Source: Streptomyces odonnellii (GTDB taxonomy: Bacteria; Actinomycetota; Actinomycetes; Streptomycetales; Streptomycetaceae). Taken from it: a DNA stretch of 64,000 nucleotides. Below are positions 42,371 through 51,605 of this stretch, in pieces. How positions within the stretch are numbered: the first letter of the stretch is position 1; each line of letters starts with the position of its first letter. A program made the translations under genes and the position numbers. The notes below the pieces were generated by a model. The model did no database searches, was not told the origin of the DNA, and saw only the letters and a list, made by a program, of their open reading frames with translations. The stretch lies in contig NZ_LATD01000005.1 in assembly GCF_000981895.1 (NCBI RefSeq), positions 31,980 to 95,979 of the forward strand. Direction: 5' to 3'.

Positions 42371-44245
42371 TTACGCGAACGGCGTGAGGAAGTCCTTCGG
42401 CTGAAGCGCCCTGCTGACGATCCGGGTGTCGCCGACCCAGCCGTAGAAGCCCTGGCTGAACTTCTCGTCGAACTGGGTCGCGCCGATGACGAAGGGCTTG
42501 CCGAGCGTGGCGATGCCCGTCGACGCCTGACTGGGGTTACGGGCGATCTTCGAGCCGTCGACGTACATCACCGTACGGCGGCCGTCGTTGACCACGGCGA
42601 TGTGCGTCCAGCGCCCGACCGGCAGGGCGTGGCTCCACGAGGTCGGGTCGGCGTCCTGCTGGTGGGCGTAGACGACGAACTGGATGAAACGCTCGGGCGA
42701 GATGTTGAGGCTGCACGTCGGCTCGTCGGGCGACCAGCCGGTGGTCTTGCCCGCCTCGCTGTTGCGGCCCTCCCAGCTCAGGATGCCCATCCAGGCGTGG
42801 TCGCCCACGAAGGGCTCCGGCAGCTTGATGAACGTCTCGATGGTGTAACCCGAGGTGAATTTGGTGCTGTTGAGAGGCGCGCCGGCGGAGGTGGTGAGAA
42901 TCGCGCCGCGGTCCGGGGACTTGCCGCCGTCGAAGCGCAGGCTCGCGTGCGCCGGCTGGCCCGTGTGGTGCTCCTCGGACCAGGTGAGGGCGTCGGCGCC
43001 GCTGGAGTGCAGCCGACTCACGGTCAGGTCGTTGCCGTTGCCGGTCAGGTCGCGCGCGACCTTTCCGTCGGCGACGGGGGCGCCCGGGGTGCCCGCGTCC
43101 CGCAGGCCGGCGGCATCGAAGCGCCAGTACGCGACCGTGCCGCGCGGCATCACCGCGGAGGCCGGACGGGCCGGCGGCGGTACGGCGGGGGCGAAGCCCG
43201 CGAACCGGGCGGCGAAGTCGATGTCGAGGCTGAACCGGTCGGTGGGACCGGTCAGTTCGATCGTCTCGGCCTCCAGCGGCGTCCGCTTCTCCGGATTGCG
43301 CGCGAGGAACCAGGGCGAGAAGGTCTCGACGTCGATGACCCCGCGGGCGACATCGAAGCCGTACAGCCGGATCATCCCGGCGCCGCCGTAGTAGCGGTCC
43401 TGGTAGTTGGTGATGTGGACATGGACATCGTTGCCGGCGGCGTTCTTGAGGACCGTACGGCCCGGAGGCCAGTAGTGGCCGCCCAGCGCGAGGAAGATCT
43501 GGTCGTGGTCGCGGATCAGACCGTTCCACAGCCGCTGTCCGTTGCCGGACAGCTCGGCCTTGCCGCTGTCGTCGGACGCGGCGATGTCATGGGTGGTGAG
43601 GATCGCGGGCAGGGTGCGGTGCTGGTCGAGGACCGAGCGCGCCCAGCCGAGACCCGCGTCGGAGACCCGCCAGTCCAGGGCGAGGACCAGCCACTCGCGG
43701 CCGGCCGCGCGCACGATGTGGAAGCTGTTGTAGCCGTCGGGGGAGGCGCCGCCGAAGGTCGGCATGGCGGCGTAGCGCCGCGGCCCGAACTCCCTGAGAT
43801 ACGCGGAGTCGCCCCGCTGGTCGTCCGCCCCGTTGATGTCGTGGTTGCCCGCCAGCACGCTGTAGGGCACGTGGCCCTTCAGGATGTCGAAGGTGTCGGC
43901 GGCGAGTCCGATCTCGTCCTCGGTGCCGTGCTCGGTGACATCACCGAGGTGCGTCATGAAGGCGATGTTGGCCTCCTTGCGCTCGGACACCAGGTAGCGG
44001 AAGGTCTCGCGCAGCGGCGCCGGGTCGGCGCTGTCGGCGTCGAAGAGGTACTGCGTGTCCGGCAGTACGGCCAGCGCGAACCGCGGAACCTCGTCGTCGA
44101 ACCGCCCGCCGTACGGAGCGCTCGCGTCCGCCTGCGCCGGTGAGACATTGAGCAGCGTCGCCGCCGCGCCCGCGGCCGGCACGGCGAGGGCCGCCTGAAG
44201 CAGCGCCCGTCTCGCCGGCTTGCCGTTGTTGTCTGCTGTGCCCAT
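42371..44245 (-). CDS. Tat-exported metallophosphoesterase with LamG-like domain
   Basis: ATG 44245 with AAGGAGTACGAG upstream gives 624 residues. A twin-arginine signal ARRALLQAALAVPAAGAAAT opens it. The calcineurin-like phosphoesterase domain shows LAVLPDTQYLFD, MTHLGDVTEHG, VLAGNHDING, a later ILTTHDIA and NDVHVHITNYQ, supplying the usual dimetal ligands. From about residue 370 a concanavalin/LamG-like domain follows (TVAYWRFDAAGLRDAGTPGA, GYTIETFIKLPEPFVGDHAW, RWTHIAVVNDGRRTVMYVDG). It is a secreted phosphatase or phosphodiesterase, with LamG likely binding glycan or protein. Confidence 0.9.
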   Translation of the reverse strand: MGTADNNGKPARRALLQAALAVPAAGAAATLLNVSPAQADASAPYGGRFDDEVPRFALAVLPDTQYLFDADSADPAPLRETFRYLVSERKEANIAFMTHLGDVTEHGTEDEIGLAADTFDILKGHVPYSVLAGNHDINGADDQRGDSAYLREFGPRRYAAMPTFGGASPDGYNSFHIVRAAGREWLVLALDWRVSDAGLGWARSVLDQHRTLPAILTTHDIAASDDSGKAELSGNGQRLWNGLIRDHDQIFLALGGHYWPPGRTVLKNAAGNDVHVHITNYQDRYYGGAGMIRLYGFDVARGVIDVETFSPWFLARNPEKRTPLEAETIELTGPTDRFSLDIDFAARFAGFAPAVPPPARPASAVMPRGTVAYWRFDAAGLRDAGTPGAPVADGKVARDLTGNGNDLTVSRLHSSGADALTWSEEHHTGQPAHASLRFDGGKSPDRGAILTTSAGAPLNSTKFTSGYTIETFIKLPEPFVGDHAWMGILSWEGRNSEAGKTTGWSPDEPTCSLNISPERFIQFVVYAHQQDADPTSWSHALPVGRWTHIAVVNDGRRTVMYVDGSKIARNPSQASTGIATLGKPFVIGATQFDEKFSQGFYGWVGDTRIVSRALQPKDFLTPFA

Positions 44246-44570
44246 CTCGTACTCCTTGTACTGATGAATGCATGTGACACGCGCACTGTCCTGATGGGCC
44301 GTGGCGCCGCGATGGCAGAAATCTGAACGGCCGCGGTTCGGCGCACGAATGGAACGGTCGGGGGCGTGACCGGCCAATGTTCGCGAAGTGTTCGGGCGCA
44401 TGGCGGGCGGATCGCCGGGAGATGTCCGGGAGATCACGGGCAGGACGGGCACACGCGGGAGAACGTACGACGGAGGGCGCCGGGGCGTGCCAGAATTGCG
44501 CGCATGGGGGATGTGCGGCTCAAGTTCGACGCCGCGCCCCTCCCCCGCGAACGCGCTCGATAGCAGTCCG
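44246..44570. other. Intergenic region upstream of the phosphoesterase
   Basis: 325 bases without a supported gene. On the plus strand, TGTTCGCGAAGTGTTCGGGC near 44379 contains two GTTCG units 11 bases apart, faintly like PhoP direct repeats. The match is too weak to call a PHO box, and the orientation is opposite to the phosphoesterase. Confidence 0.35.
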
Positions 44571-45080
44571 TCAGTAGTAACCCGTCTCGCCGTCGAGCAG
44601 TTCCCGGATCGCGTCCGCGTGGCCCGCGTGCCTCGCCGTCTCCTCGATCATGTGCAGCAGCATCCATCGCACGCTCGCCGCCGCGGCCTTGAAGTCCGGG
44701 TGTCGGCCCACATCGTCCAGGTCGTGGGCCGCGACGAGTTCGTCCGATACCGCGCACTGCCGCTCGTACTCCTCCAGGAGCTGTGCGAGCGGGATGCCCT
44801 CGACCATCATGTCGCCGTCCTCGGGCCCCTGGAGCATGGGTCCCTCGGCGGGACGGCCCATCAAAATGACCTCGAACCAGAGGTGCTCGGCCCACCGCAT
44901 GTGGGAGACCAGTCCGGCCATCGTCATCAGCGGTGAGGAGGGGAGGACGGGGCGGTGCGCGTCCGCTTCGGAGAGCCCTTCGCATTTCCAGTGGATGACC
45001 GCGCGCTGCATGTCGAGCCAGCCGAGGAGCTGGGTCCGTTCATCGGCTGTGTACGCGGGGCGCGTACGGGAAGGGGCCAT
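44571..45080 (-). CDS. DinB family protein
   Basis: This 169-residue helical protein has MQRAVIHWKCEGLSEADAHR, LVSHMRWAEHLWFEVILMGR and LLHMIEETARHAGHADAIRE, which supply the three His metal ligands of the DinB/DUF664 four-helix bundle. This family includes thiol-dependent transferases (bacillithiol or mycothiol S-transferases) and many uncharacterised members. No partner gene is beside it. Confidence 0.87.
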   Translation of the reverse strand: MAPSRTRPAYTADERTQLLGWLDMQRAVIHWKCEGLSEADAHRPVLPSSPLMTMAGLVSHMRWAEHLWFEVILMGRPAEGPMLQGPEDGDMMVEGIPLAQLLEEYERQCAVSDELVAAHDLDDVGRHPDFKAAAASVRWMLLHMIEETARHAGHADAIRELLDGETGYY

Positions 45081-45181
45081 GCGCCCGGACGCTAGCGCAG
45101 CTCATGCCCCGAGGCATCCGAGTTTCGGCGCGCGCCGTCGCCGCCGTCCGCGCCGGCCGAGCGGGTCTGGGGCGCGACGGA

Positions 45182-46045
45182 TCAGAATCCCTTCCGGAGC
45201 GTCATCAGCAGGTCTCTCGTGCGGCTCGCCGGTTCCGCGTGCGCCACCATCCGGTCCATCGCCTCCATGTGCTCGGCGACCTCGTACTCCTCGTCGAGAT
45301 AGAGCGCCCCGGTCAGATACTCGATGTAGACCATGTCCGGGACCTCGGGCACATCGAAGCGGAACAGTACGAACGGGCTGTATGTGCCCGGGTGGTGGCC
45401 CGCGCCCAGTTCGGCGATCTGGAGTGTCACGTTCGGCAGCTCCGTCGCGTCCAGCAGCCGGTCGATCTGCGCCCGCATCACCGCCGCCGAGCCCACCGGT
45501 CTGCGCAGGACGGTCTCGTCCAGGACGGCCCAGTAGGCCGGCGCGTTCGGCCGGGTGAGCAGGGCCTGGCGTCGGCAGCGCAGGGAGACATGGCGTTCTA
45601 TCCGCTCGGAGTCGGCCGTCCGCCCCAGCGCTCCGGTGGTGAGGACCTGGCGGGCGTAGTCCTCGGTCTGGAGCAGGCCCGGCACGAAGTGCGGTTCGTA
45701 GACACGCATGGTCGTGGCGGCCTCTTCGAGGCTGACGTATCCGCTGAACCACTCCGGGAGTATGTCGTGGTAACGCTGCCACCAGCCGGGCTCGTTGGCC
45801 TCCTCGGCCAGCCGCAGGAAGACTTCGGCCTCGGGGCCGGCCACTCCGTACGCGGGCAGCAGGATCTGCAGGTAGGGGATTTTCAGGCCGACCTCGGCCG
45901 TTTCCATCCGCCGTATGGTGGCCTGGGTGATCCGGAGCAGCTTGCCGGCCTGCTCCCTGCTCAGCCCCGCGTTCTGCCGCAGGGCACGCAACTGTCTGCT
46001 GAGGACGAGCTGCCCGATCGTCGGGGCAGATCGCGGCTCGCTCAT
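45182..46045 (-). CDS. XRE-type regulator with DUF5753 (Scr1 family)
   Basis: ATG 46045 directly after GGGAG begins MSEPRSAPTIGQLVLSRQLR; the longer open frame is not needed. Residues about 15-70 form the helix-turn-helix (ALRQNAGLSREQAGKLLRIT then QATIRRMETAEVGLKIPYLQ). From about 110 onward is the DUF5753 effector domain (ATTMRVYEPHFVPGLLQTED, LPNVTLQIAELGAGHHPGTY, VYIEYLTGALYLDEEYEVAE). Streptomycetes carry dozens of these, often paired with a small DUF397 protein; no DUF397 gene is found here, so this one is an orphan. Confidence 0.9.
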   Translation of the reverse strand: MSEPRSAPTIGQLVLSRQLRALRQNAGLSREQAGKLLRITQATIRRMETAEVGLKIPYLQILLPAYGVAGPEAEVFLRLAEEANEPGWWQRYHDILPEWFSGYVSLEEAATTMRVYEPHFVPGLLQTEDYARQVLTTGALGRTADSERIERHVSLRCRRQALLTRPNAPAYWAVLDETVLRRPVGSAAVMRAQIDRLLDATELPNVTLQIAELGAGHHPGTYSPFVLFRFDVPEVPDMVYIEYLTGALYLDEEYEVAEHMEAMDRMVAHAEPASRTRDLLMTLRKGF

Positions 46046-46166
46046 CTCCCACCCCCGAGCAACACCACTGTTTTCGGGCAGTCTGCCACAGCAACTGCTA
46101 TGTGGGGATGGCATGTTGATCGTCGAGTTCCAGCCGGATGCCCCAGGTGCCACATCCTTACCAGTC

Positions 46167-46210
46167 GCCGGTCATCGGCCGGTCAACAGCCGGTCATCGG
46201 CCGGTGAACG
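46167..46210 (+). repeat. 22-base tandem duplication
   Basis: GCCGGTCATCGGCCGGTCAA plus CA, followed by a second copy differing at two positions (TGAACG for TCAACA). It lies between the XRE regulator and the AraC-type gene. Confidence 0.8.
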
Positions 46211-46273
46211 GCATCGCCTCGGCGACTGGTCAGCCGCTGCCCGGTCGGCGCTCGGTCATTGCTCCGCCGCTGG

Positions 46274-47224
46274 TCAGCAGGCGGTTCCACGGAAGGCGCG
46301 GCGGTATGTGCCCGGGCTGGTGCCGACGACGCGCTTGAAGCGTTCCCGGAAGGCCGTGGGGGAACCGAATCCGGCCTGGGTCGCGATGCGGTCGACGGAG
46401 TGGGTGGTGGTTTCGAGGAGGTACTGGGCCCGGCGGATCCGGGCACGGTGGAGCCAGCGCAGGGGTGTGGTGCCGGTCTGCTCGCGGAAGCGCCGGCTGA
46501 GGGTACGGCTGCTCATCCGGGCCCGTACGGCGATGTCGTCGAGGGTCAGGTCCTGGTCGGCGTTCTCGTCGAGCCACCGGAGCAGCGGCTCCATGGTGGC
46601 TCCGGCGGGGGCGGGCGGCTGGGCGTGCACGATGAACTGGGCCTGGCCGCCCTCGCGTTCGAGCGGCATGACGGAGAGCCGGGCCGTGTCGGCCGCGACC
46701 GCGGAGCCGTGGTCCTTGCGGACCATGTGCAGACAGAGGTCGAGTCCCGCGGCGGCTCCGGCCGAGGTGAGGAACTGTCCGTTGTCGACATAGAGCACAT
46801 CGGGGTCGACATCGATCTGCGGATGGAGTTCCGCCAGCCTGGGGGCGGCCAGCCAGTGGGTGGTGGCGCGCAGTCCGTCGAGGAGGCCGGTGGCGGCGAG
46901 TACGAAGGCGCCCGCGCAGATGGAGGCGATACGGGTGCCGTGCGCCGCGGCCTCGCGGAGCGCGTCGAGTACGGCGGCGGGGACGGGAGCGGCGTGCTCC
47001 GAGGTGCCCGGGACGATGATCGTGTCCGCCTCGCGCAGCGCGTCGAGGCCGTGCGGGGCGCGCAGGACGAACGGGCCCGCGTCGACCTCGTCCGCCGGGG
47101 CGCAGATCACCACGCGGTAGGCGGCGCGGCCGTCGGGCAGCCGGGTGCGGGAGAACACCTCGATGGGGGTGGCCAGGTCGAAGGAGATGACCTGGTCGAG
47201 CGCGAGTACGGCCACGGTGTGCAT
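46274..47224 (-). CDS. GlxA-type regulator (DJ-1/PfpI domain plus AraC HTH)
   Basis: This 316-residue protein has an N-terminal DJ-1/PfpI-like domain (MHTVAVLALDQVISFDLATP, THGTRIASICAGAFVLAATG-type elbow, here GTRIASICAGAFVLAATGLL). The C-terminal AraC/XylS double helix-turn-helix includes LTLDDIAVRARMSSRTLSRR, FREQTGTTPLRWLHRARIRR and IATQAGFGSPTAFRERFKRV. Such regulators control varied catabolic and developmental genes. No obvious target lies beside it other than the divergent membrane-protein gene. Confidence 0.9.
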   Translation of the reverse strand: MHTVAVLALDQVISFDLATPIEVFSRTRLPDGRAAYRVVICAPADEVDAGPFVLRAPHGLDALREADTIIVPGTSEHAAPVPAAVLDALREAAAHGTRIASICAGAFVLAATGLLDGLRATTHWLAAPRLAELHPQIDVDPDVLYVDNGQFLTSAGAAAGLDLCLHMVRKDHGSAVAADTARLSVMPLEREGGQAQFIVHAQPPAPAGATMEPLLRWLDENADQDLTLDDIAVRARMSSRTLSRRFREQTGTTPLRWLHRARIRRAQYLLETTTHSVDRIATQAGFGSPTAFRERFKRVVGTSPGTYRRAFRGTAC

Positions 47225-47436
47225 GGCGAGATGCTAAGCCACCGACGGATTACCGCCAGGGCCGCCCCCGAGCTGTGCGGATTCTGCGGTGTGTCCGATT
47301 TCATATGTAACAGATGCCGTTCCCGTACGCGGTGGATGCTGTGTGGATGCCGGGCAAACCTCCTGGCGAGAATCCGTTGAATCATGGCACTGATGCCACT
47401 ACTGACCGGCCGCACCACCGCCTAGCGTCCCCGTCT

Positions 47437-48036
47437 GTGACGAAATTCCTTCTGACCGTTCATGTCCTGGCCGCGATCGTCGCGATCGGACCGGTCACCG
47501 TGGCAGCCAGCATGTTTCCGCCCACCGTCCGCCGCGCGACGGCCGATCCCACCGATCCACAGGCGGTGGCATGGGTACGGCTGCTGCACCGGATCTGCCG
47601 TGTCTATGCCGTCATGGGCGCGGCGGTCCCGGTCTTCGGCTTCGCCACCGCGAGCTCGATGGGCGTGCTCGGGGACACCTGGCTGATCGTCTCGATCGTG
47701 CTGACCGCCATCGCGGCCGGGGTCCTGGGCGCGCTCGTACTCCCGCGTCAGGAAGCCCTGTTGGCCGGGATCGAAGCGGCAGCCTCTGCCCCGTCCGGAG
47801 CGGAGGCACCACAACCGGAGCCCGTACGCCCGGAGTCCGCACAACCCGGGTCCGCACAGCCGAAGCCCGCGCAGTCGACGCCCGCACAACCCGATTCCGC
47901 ACAACCCGGGTCCGCGCAGCCCGAGTCGCGCCGGGCGACCGCCCGTCTCGCCACGGTCACCGGGATCTTCAATCTCCTCTGGGCCACGGTCACGGTCCTG
48001 ATGATCGTCCGCCCGGGGTCCACAACAGGTGCCTGA
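47437..48036 (+). CDS. DUF2269-like membrane protein
   Basis: The GTG at 47437 (VTKFLLTVHVLAAIVAIGPV) is the start that gives a clean membrane N-terminus. The 199-residue protein has four membrane segments, with TVAASMFPPTVRRATADP after the first and ATVTGIFNLLWATVTVLMIV at the end. A soluble insertion near residues 115-165 contains Pro/Gln/Ser repeats (SAQPGSAQPKPAQ-like). It resembles the DUF2269 group of predicted integral membrane proteins. No function is known. Confidence 0.7.
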   Translation: MTKFLLTVHVLAAIVAIGPVTVAASMFPPTVRRATADPTDPQAVAWVRLLHRICRVYAVMGAAVPVFGFATASSMGVLGDTWLIVSIVLTAIAAGVLGALVLPRQEALLAGIEAAASAPSGAEAPQPEPVRPESAQPGSAQPKPAQSTPAQPDSAQPGSAQPESRRATARLATVTGIFNLLWATVTVLMIVRPGSTTGA

Positions 48037-48063
48037 TTTACCGTCATTGCCAAGTCATTACAT

Positions 48064-48089
48064 GGCCATGTCATGTCGATGACATGGCC
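48064..48089. terminator. Perfect 10-base inverted repeat, terminator or operator
   Basis: GGCCATGTCA-TGTCGA-TGACATGGCC lies 28 bases after the DUF2269-like gene and about 150 bases before the protease. No T-tract follows, so an operator for the protease is as likely as a terminator. Confidence 0.5.
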
Positions 48090-48240
48090 TCAGACCATCT
48101 TGTCGAGGGCGCGGGGCCTCCGCGATCGTTCTCCCACAGGCGGGCCACGGAACCATGCGCACCGCCTTGCGCATACTCCCGTATGCGTCCCCCACATTGC
48201 GCACGCACCCCGCGCACCTCGATGAGGAGGACCCCTCACC

Positions 48241-49449
48241 ATGGCAAGGATGCGTACCAGCAGGACGCGGATCGCCGCCGCGATCACCGCGGCGGCGGCA
48301 GCCGCGGCTCTCGGAGCGGTGTCCGCTCCCGCACAGGCGGCCCCCGCGGTCGGCACCGTCGTCGGCGCCGAGGCCAAGGACGCCGTGGCGGGCAGCTACA
48401 TCGTCACGCTGAAGAAGACCTCCGGCCTCAAGTCCGCCTCCGCGGCGGGCCGGAGTGTCGTGGCGGAGTACGGCGGCACGGTCGAGCACACGTACACGGC
48501 GGCCCTCAACGGCTACGCCGCGGACCTCTCGCCCGAGCAGGCACGGAGACTGGCCGCCGACCCGGCCGTGGACAAGGTCTTCCAGGACCGCGAGGTGCAC
48601 GCGCTCGCCACCCAGACCAACCCGCCGTCCTGGGGACTGGACCGGATCGACCAGGCCGCGCTCCCGCTGAACCAGCAGTACACGTACCCCGACACGGCCG
48701 GCGAGGGCACCACGGTCTACGTCATCGACACCGGAGTCCGTATCACGCACCAGGACTTCGGCGGCCGGGCCGCGTACGGGTACGACGCCGTCGACGGCGA
48801 CAACACCGCGCAGGACGGCAACGGCCACGGCACGCATGTCGCGGCCAATGTCGCGGGCAACGTCTACGGCGTGGCCAAGAAGGCCAGGATCGTGGGCGTG
48901 CGCGTGCTCAACAACGCGGGTTCCGGCACCACGGCACAGGTCGTCGCGGGCATCGACTGGGTGACCCGGAACCACTCGGGTCCCTCCGTCGCGAACATGT
49001 CCCTCGGCGGTGGCGCCAACGCCGCGCTGGACACCGCGGTGCAGAACTCCATCAACAGCGGCGTGACCTACGCGGTCGCCGCCGGCAACAACGGGCTCAA
49101 CGCCCAGAACTACTCGCCGGCCCGGGTCGCCGACGCCATCACCGTAGGCGCGACGACCAGCACGGACGCCCGCGCCAGCTACTCCAACTACGGTGCGCGC
49201 GTCGACCTGTTCGCCCCGGGCAGCGCCATCACCAGCGCCTGGAACACCTCGGACACGGCGAGCAGCTCCATCTCGGGCACCTCGATGGCCACGCCTCATG
49301 TGGCCGGAGCGGCGGCCGTCTACCTCGCCGGACACCCCGGCTCCACCCCGGCCCAGGTCGCCACGGCCCTGGTGAACGGCGCCACGTCCAATGTGGTCGG
49401 CAACCCGGGCAGCGGCTCGCCCAACAAGCTCCTCCGCATAGTCCCGTAA
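48241..49449 (+). CDS. Secreted subtilisin-like serine protease (S8) with I9 propeptide
   Basis: This 402-residue preproprotein has a signal peptide of about 33 residues (basic N-end, Ala-rich core, SAPAQA cleavage region) and an inhibitor I9 propeptide (SYIVTLKKTSGLKSASAAGR to about residue 120). The catalytic domain has Asp163 in VYVIDTGV, His196 in GNGHGTHVAAN, and Ser348 in SISGTSMATPHVAGA. It is close to the proteinase K/aqualysin group in size and motif spacing. No C-terminal extra domain is present. A strong terminator follows its stop. Confidence 0.95.
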   Translation: MARMRTSRTRIAAAITAAAAAAALGAVSAPAQAAPAVGTVVGAEAKDAVAGSYIVTLKKTSGLKSASAAGRSVVAEYGGTVEHTYTAALNGYAADLSPEQARRLAADPAVDKVFQDREVHALATQTNPPSWGLDRIDQAALPLNQQYTYPDTAGEGTTVYVIDTGVRITHQDFGGRAAYGYDAVDGDNTAQDGNGHGTHVAANVAGNVYGVAKKARIVGVRVLNNAGSGTTAQVVAGIDWVTRNHSGPSVANMSLGGGANAALDTAVQNSINSGVTYAVAAGNNGLNAQNYSPARVADAITVGATTSTDARASYSNYGARVDLFAPGSAITSAWNTSDTASSSISGTSMATPHVAGAAAVYLAGHPGSTPAQVATALVNGATSNVVGNPGSGSPNKLLRIVP

Positions 49450-49472
49450 CAAGGTCGCAAGCTCACCGCTCC

Positions 49473-49501
49473 GCGCCCGCCGCCATCCAGGCGGCGGGCG
49501 C
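49473..49501. terminator. Terminator after the protease
   Basis: Perfect 12-base arms GCGCCCGCCGCC and GGCGGCGGGCGC are joined by a five-base loop, 23 bases after the protease stop and before the convergent flavoprotein gene. Confidence 0.85.
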
Positions 49502-49577
49502 ACCATGTTGTATACCTGAGCGGCCCGGGCTGGGCGGCCCTGACTGGGTAGCCCTGGCTGAGCGGCCCGGGCGGCGG

Positions 49578-51020
49578 TCACTCGTCCCGGTAGGTCTCCA
49601 GCAGCCTCAGCCACACCTCGCTGATCGTCGGATACGACGGAACCGCGTGCCACAGACGGCTGATCGGCACCTCTCCGGCCACCGCGATCGTCGCCGAGTG
49701 CAGCAGTTCGCCGACGCCGGGACCGACGAAGGTCACACCGCGCAGGATCTCGCGTTCGACGTCGACGACCATCCGGGCGCGGCCGTGGTAGCCGTCGACA
49801 TAGAGCGCGGCACCGGACACGTTGCCGATCTCGTAGTCGACCGCGCGCACCCGGTGGCCCGCGCGCTCGGCCTCGGCGAGGCTGAGTCCGACCGCGCCGA
49901 CCTCCGGGTCGGTGAAGACGACCTGCGGTACGGCGGCGTGGTCGGCGGTGGTGGCGTACGGGCCCCAGGGCGCGGAGACCGGTACGGACGGGTCCTCGGC
50001 CCTGGCCGCGATGGCGGCGCCGGCGATCCGTGCCTGGTACTTGCCCTGATGGGTCAGCAGCGCACGGCGGTTGACATCGCCGACCGCGTAGAGCCAGTCG
50101 CTGCCCTCGACCAGGCAACTGTCGTCGACCGTCAGCCAGGATCCCGGTTCGAGGCCCACCGACTCCATCCCGATGTCCTCGGTGCGCGGCGCCCGTCCGG
50201 TGGCGAACAGCACCTCGTCGGCCTCGATCCGCTCGCCGTCCGTCAGCACCACGGTCACCGGACCGGTGCCGCCCGCGCGCTCGACCGCGGCCAGCGAGAC
50301 TCCGGTACGGACCGTGGCGCCCGCCTCGGTCAGCGCCTCGACGACCAGCTCACCGGCGAACGCCTCCATCTTGGGCAGCACCCCGGTGCCGCGCACCAGC
50401 AGGGTCACCTCCGAGCCGAGCGCCTGCCAGGCGGTGGCCATCTCGACACCCACCACTCCCCCGCCGACGACCACGAGCCGCCCCGGGACGCTCTGCGAGG
50501 CCGTCGCCTCGCGGCTGGTCCACGGGTTGGCACCGGCAAGCCCGGGCAGCTCGGGCAGAAGGGCGCGGCTGCCCGTGCAGACGGCGACGGCATGGCGGGC
50601 GTTCAGTACCCGCGTCCCGCCGTCGGGAGCGGTGACGACGACCCGCCTCTTGCCGTCCAGGCGGCCATGGCCGCGGTAGAGGTCCGCGCCGATGCCCGTG
50701 AGCCAGCCGACCTGGCCGTCGTCCTTCCAGTTCGAGGTGAACTCATTGCGGTGGGCCAGCACTGCCTGCACATCGAGCGGCCCGCTCGCCGCCTGGCGCA
50801 GTCCGGCCACCCTGCGTGCCTCGGCGCGCGCGATCACCGGGCGCAGCAGCGCCTTGCTGGGCATACAGGCCCAGTACGAACATTCTCCGCCGACCAGTTC
50901 ACTCTCGACGATCGCCGTGCTCAGCCCGGCCGCCCTGGTGCGGTCGGCGACATTCTCGCCGACCGGACCCGCGCCCAGCACCACTACGTCGTACTCCGTC
51001 GCATCCGTCGCTTGCGTCAT
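49578..51020 (-). CDS. Pyridine nucleotide-disulfide oxidoreductase (dihydrolipoyl dehydrogenase-like)
   Basis: ATG 51020 gives 480 residues; the frame is open upstream. The FAD motif is YDVVVLGAGPVGENVADRTR. The redox-active pair sits in GGECSYWACMPSKALLRP (Cys-x4-Cys), with an unusual Tyr-Trp between the cysteines compared with the Leu-Asn-Val-Gly of lipoamide dehydrogenases. The NAD motif is RLVVVGGGVVGVEMATAWQA. The interface domain ends HAVPSYPTISEVWLRLLETY, with the His-x-x-Pro-Thr active-site region (HAVPSYPT). It may reduce a disulfide or quinone. No 2-oxoacid dehydrogenase genes are near; thioredoxin is divergent. Confidence 0.88.
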   Translation of the reverse strand: MTQATDATEYDVVVLGAGPVGENVADRTRAAGLSTAIVESELVGGECSYWACMPSKALLRPVIARAEARRVAGLRQAASGPLDVQAVLAHRNEFTSNWKDDGQVGWLTGIGADLYRGHGRLDGKRRVVVTAPDGGTRVLNARHAVAVCTGSRALLPELPGLAGANPWTSREATASQSVPGRLVVVGGGVVGVEMATAWQALGSEVTLLVRGTGVLPKMEAFAGELVVEALTEAGATVRTGVSLAAVERAGGTGPVTVVLTDGERIEADEVLFATGRAPRTEDIGMESVGLEPGSWLTVDDSCLVEGSDWLYAVGDVNRRALLTHQGKYQARIAGAAIAARAEDPSVPVSAPWGPYATTADHAAVPQVVFTDPEVGAVGLSLAEAERAGHRVRAVDYEIGNVSGAALYVDGYHGRARMVVDVEREILRGVTFVGPGVGELLHSATIAVAGEVPISRLWHAVPSYPTISEVWLRLLETYRDE

Positions 51021-51150
51021 GGGGACAGTCTGGTGGGGCGCCCGCCGCATGGCCACATGATCTTCGGGCAGGGGCTCCAGGAATACGCCGCCGTCATCGG
51101 CGGTTGTCGCAGGCGGCTTCCCCCTCAGAGTCAGGAAGAGGTACCAGGAC

Positions 51151-51537
51151 ATGGCCACTGTGGAACTCACCAAGGAGAACTTCGACCGGACGGTGTCCGA
51201 GAACGACTTCATCCTGATCGACTTCTGGGCTTCCTGGTGCGGTCCGTGCCGCCAGTTCGCCCCGGTGTACGAGAAGGCCTCGGAGCGGCACGAGGACCTC
51301 GTCTTCGCGAAGGTCGACACGGAGGCGCAGCAGGAGCTGGCCGCCGCCTTCGACATCCGCTCGATCCCCACGCTGATGATCGTCCGTGACAATGTCGCGG
51401 TCTTCGCCCAGCCCGGAGCGCTGCCCGAGACGGCGCTGGAGGATGTGATCGGCCAGGCGCGCGCGCTGGACATGGACGAGGTGCGCAAGTCGGTCGCGGA
51501 GGCCGAGGCGAAGGCGAAGGGCGCCGAGAGCGCCTGA
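51151..51537 (+). CDS. Thioredoxin
   Basis: This 128-residue protein has the active site WASWCGPCRQFAPVYEKASE with the classic Cys-Gly-Pro-Cys pair, DIRSIPTLMIVRDNVAVFAQ with the cis-Pro, and a slightly extended C-terminal helix with EVRKSVAEAEAKAKGAE. It is a general disulfide reductase. It is divergent from the flavoprotein at 49578 across 130 bases, which makes functional pairing possible but unproven. The thioredoxin reductase gene is not in the window. Confidence 0.93.
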   Translation: MATVELTKENFDRTVSENDFILIDFWASWCGPCRQFAPVYEKASERHEDLVFAKVDTEAQQELAAAFDIRSIPTLMIVRDNVAVFAQPGALPETALEDVIGQARALDMDEVRKSVAEAEAKAKGAESA

Positions 51538-51605
51538 TCCCCGGCGGCCGTCGCCACGGCTGAGTTCAGACGCGTCGGCCCGGTGGCCCGTCGCCACGAC
51601 GGAAC

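Noticed and set aside
44375..44400. PHO box upstream of the metallophosphoesterase
   Set aside because: Only two weak GTTCG units are present and they point away from the gene.
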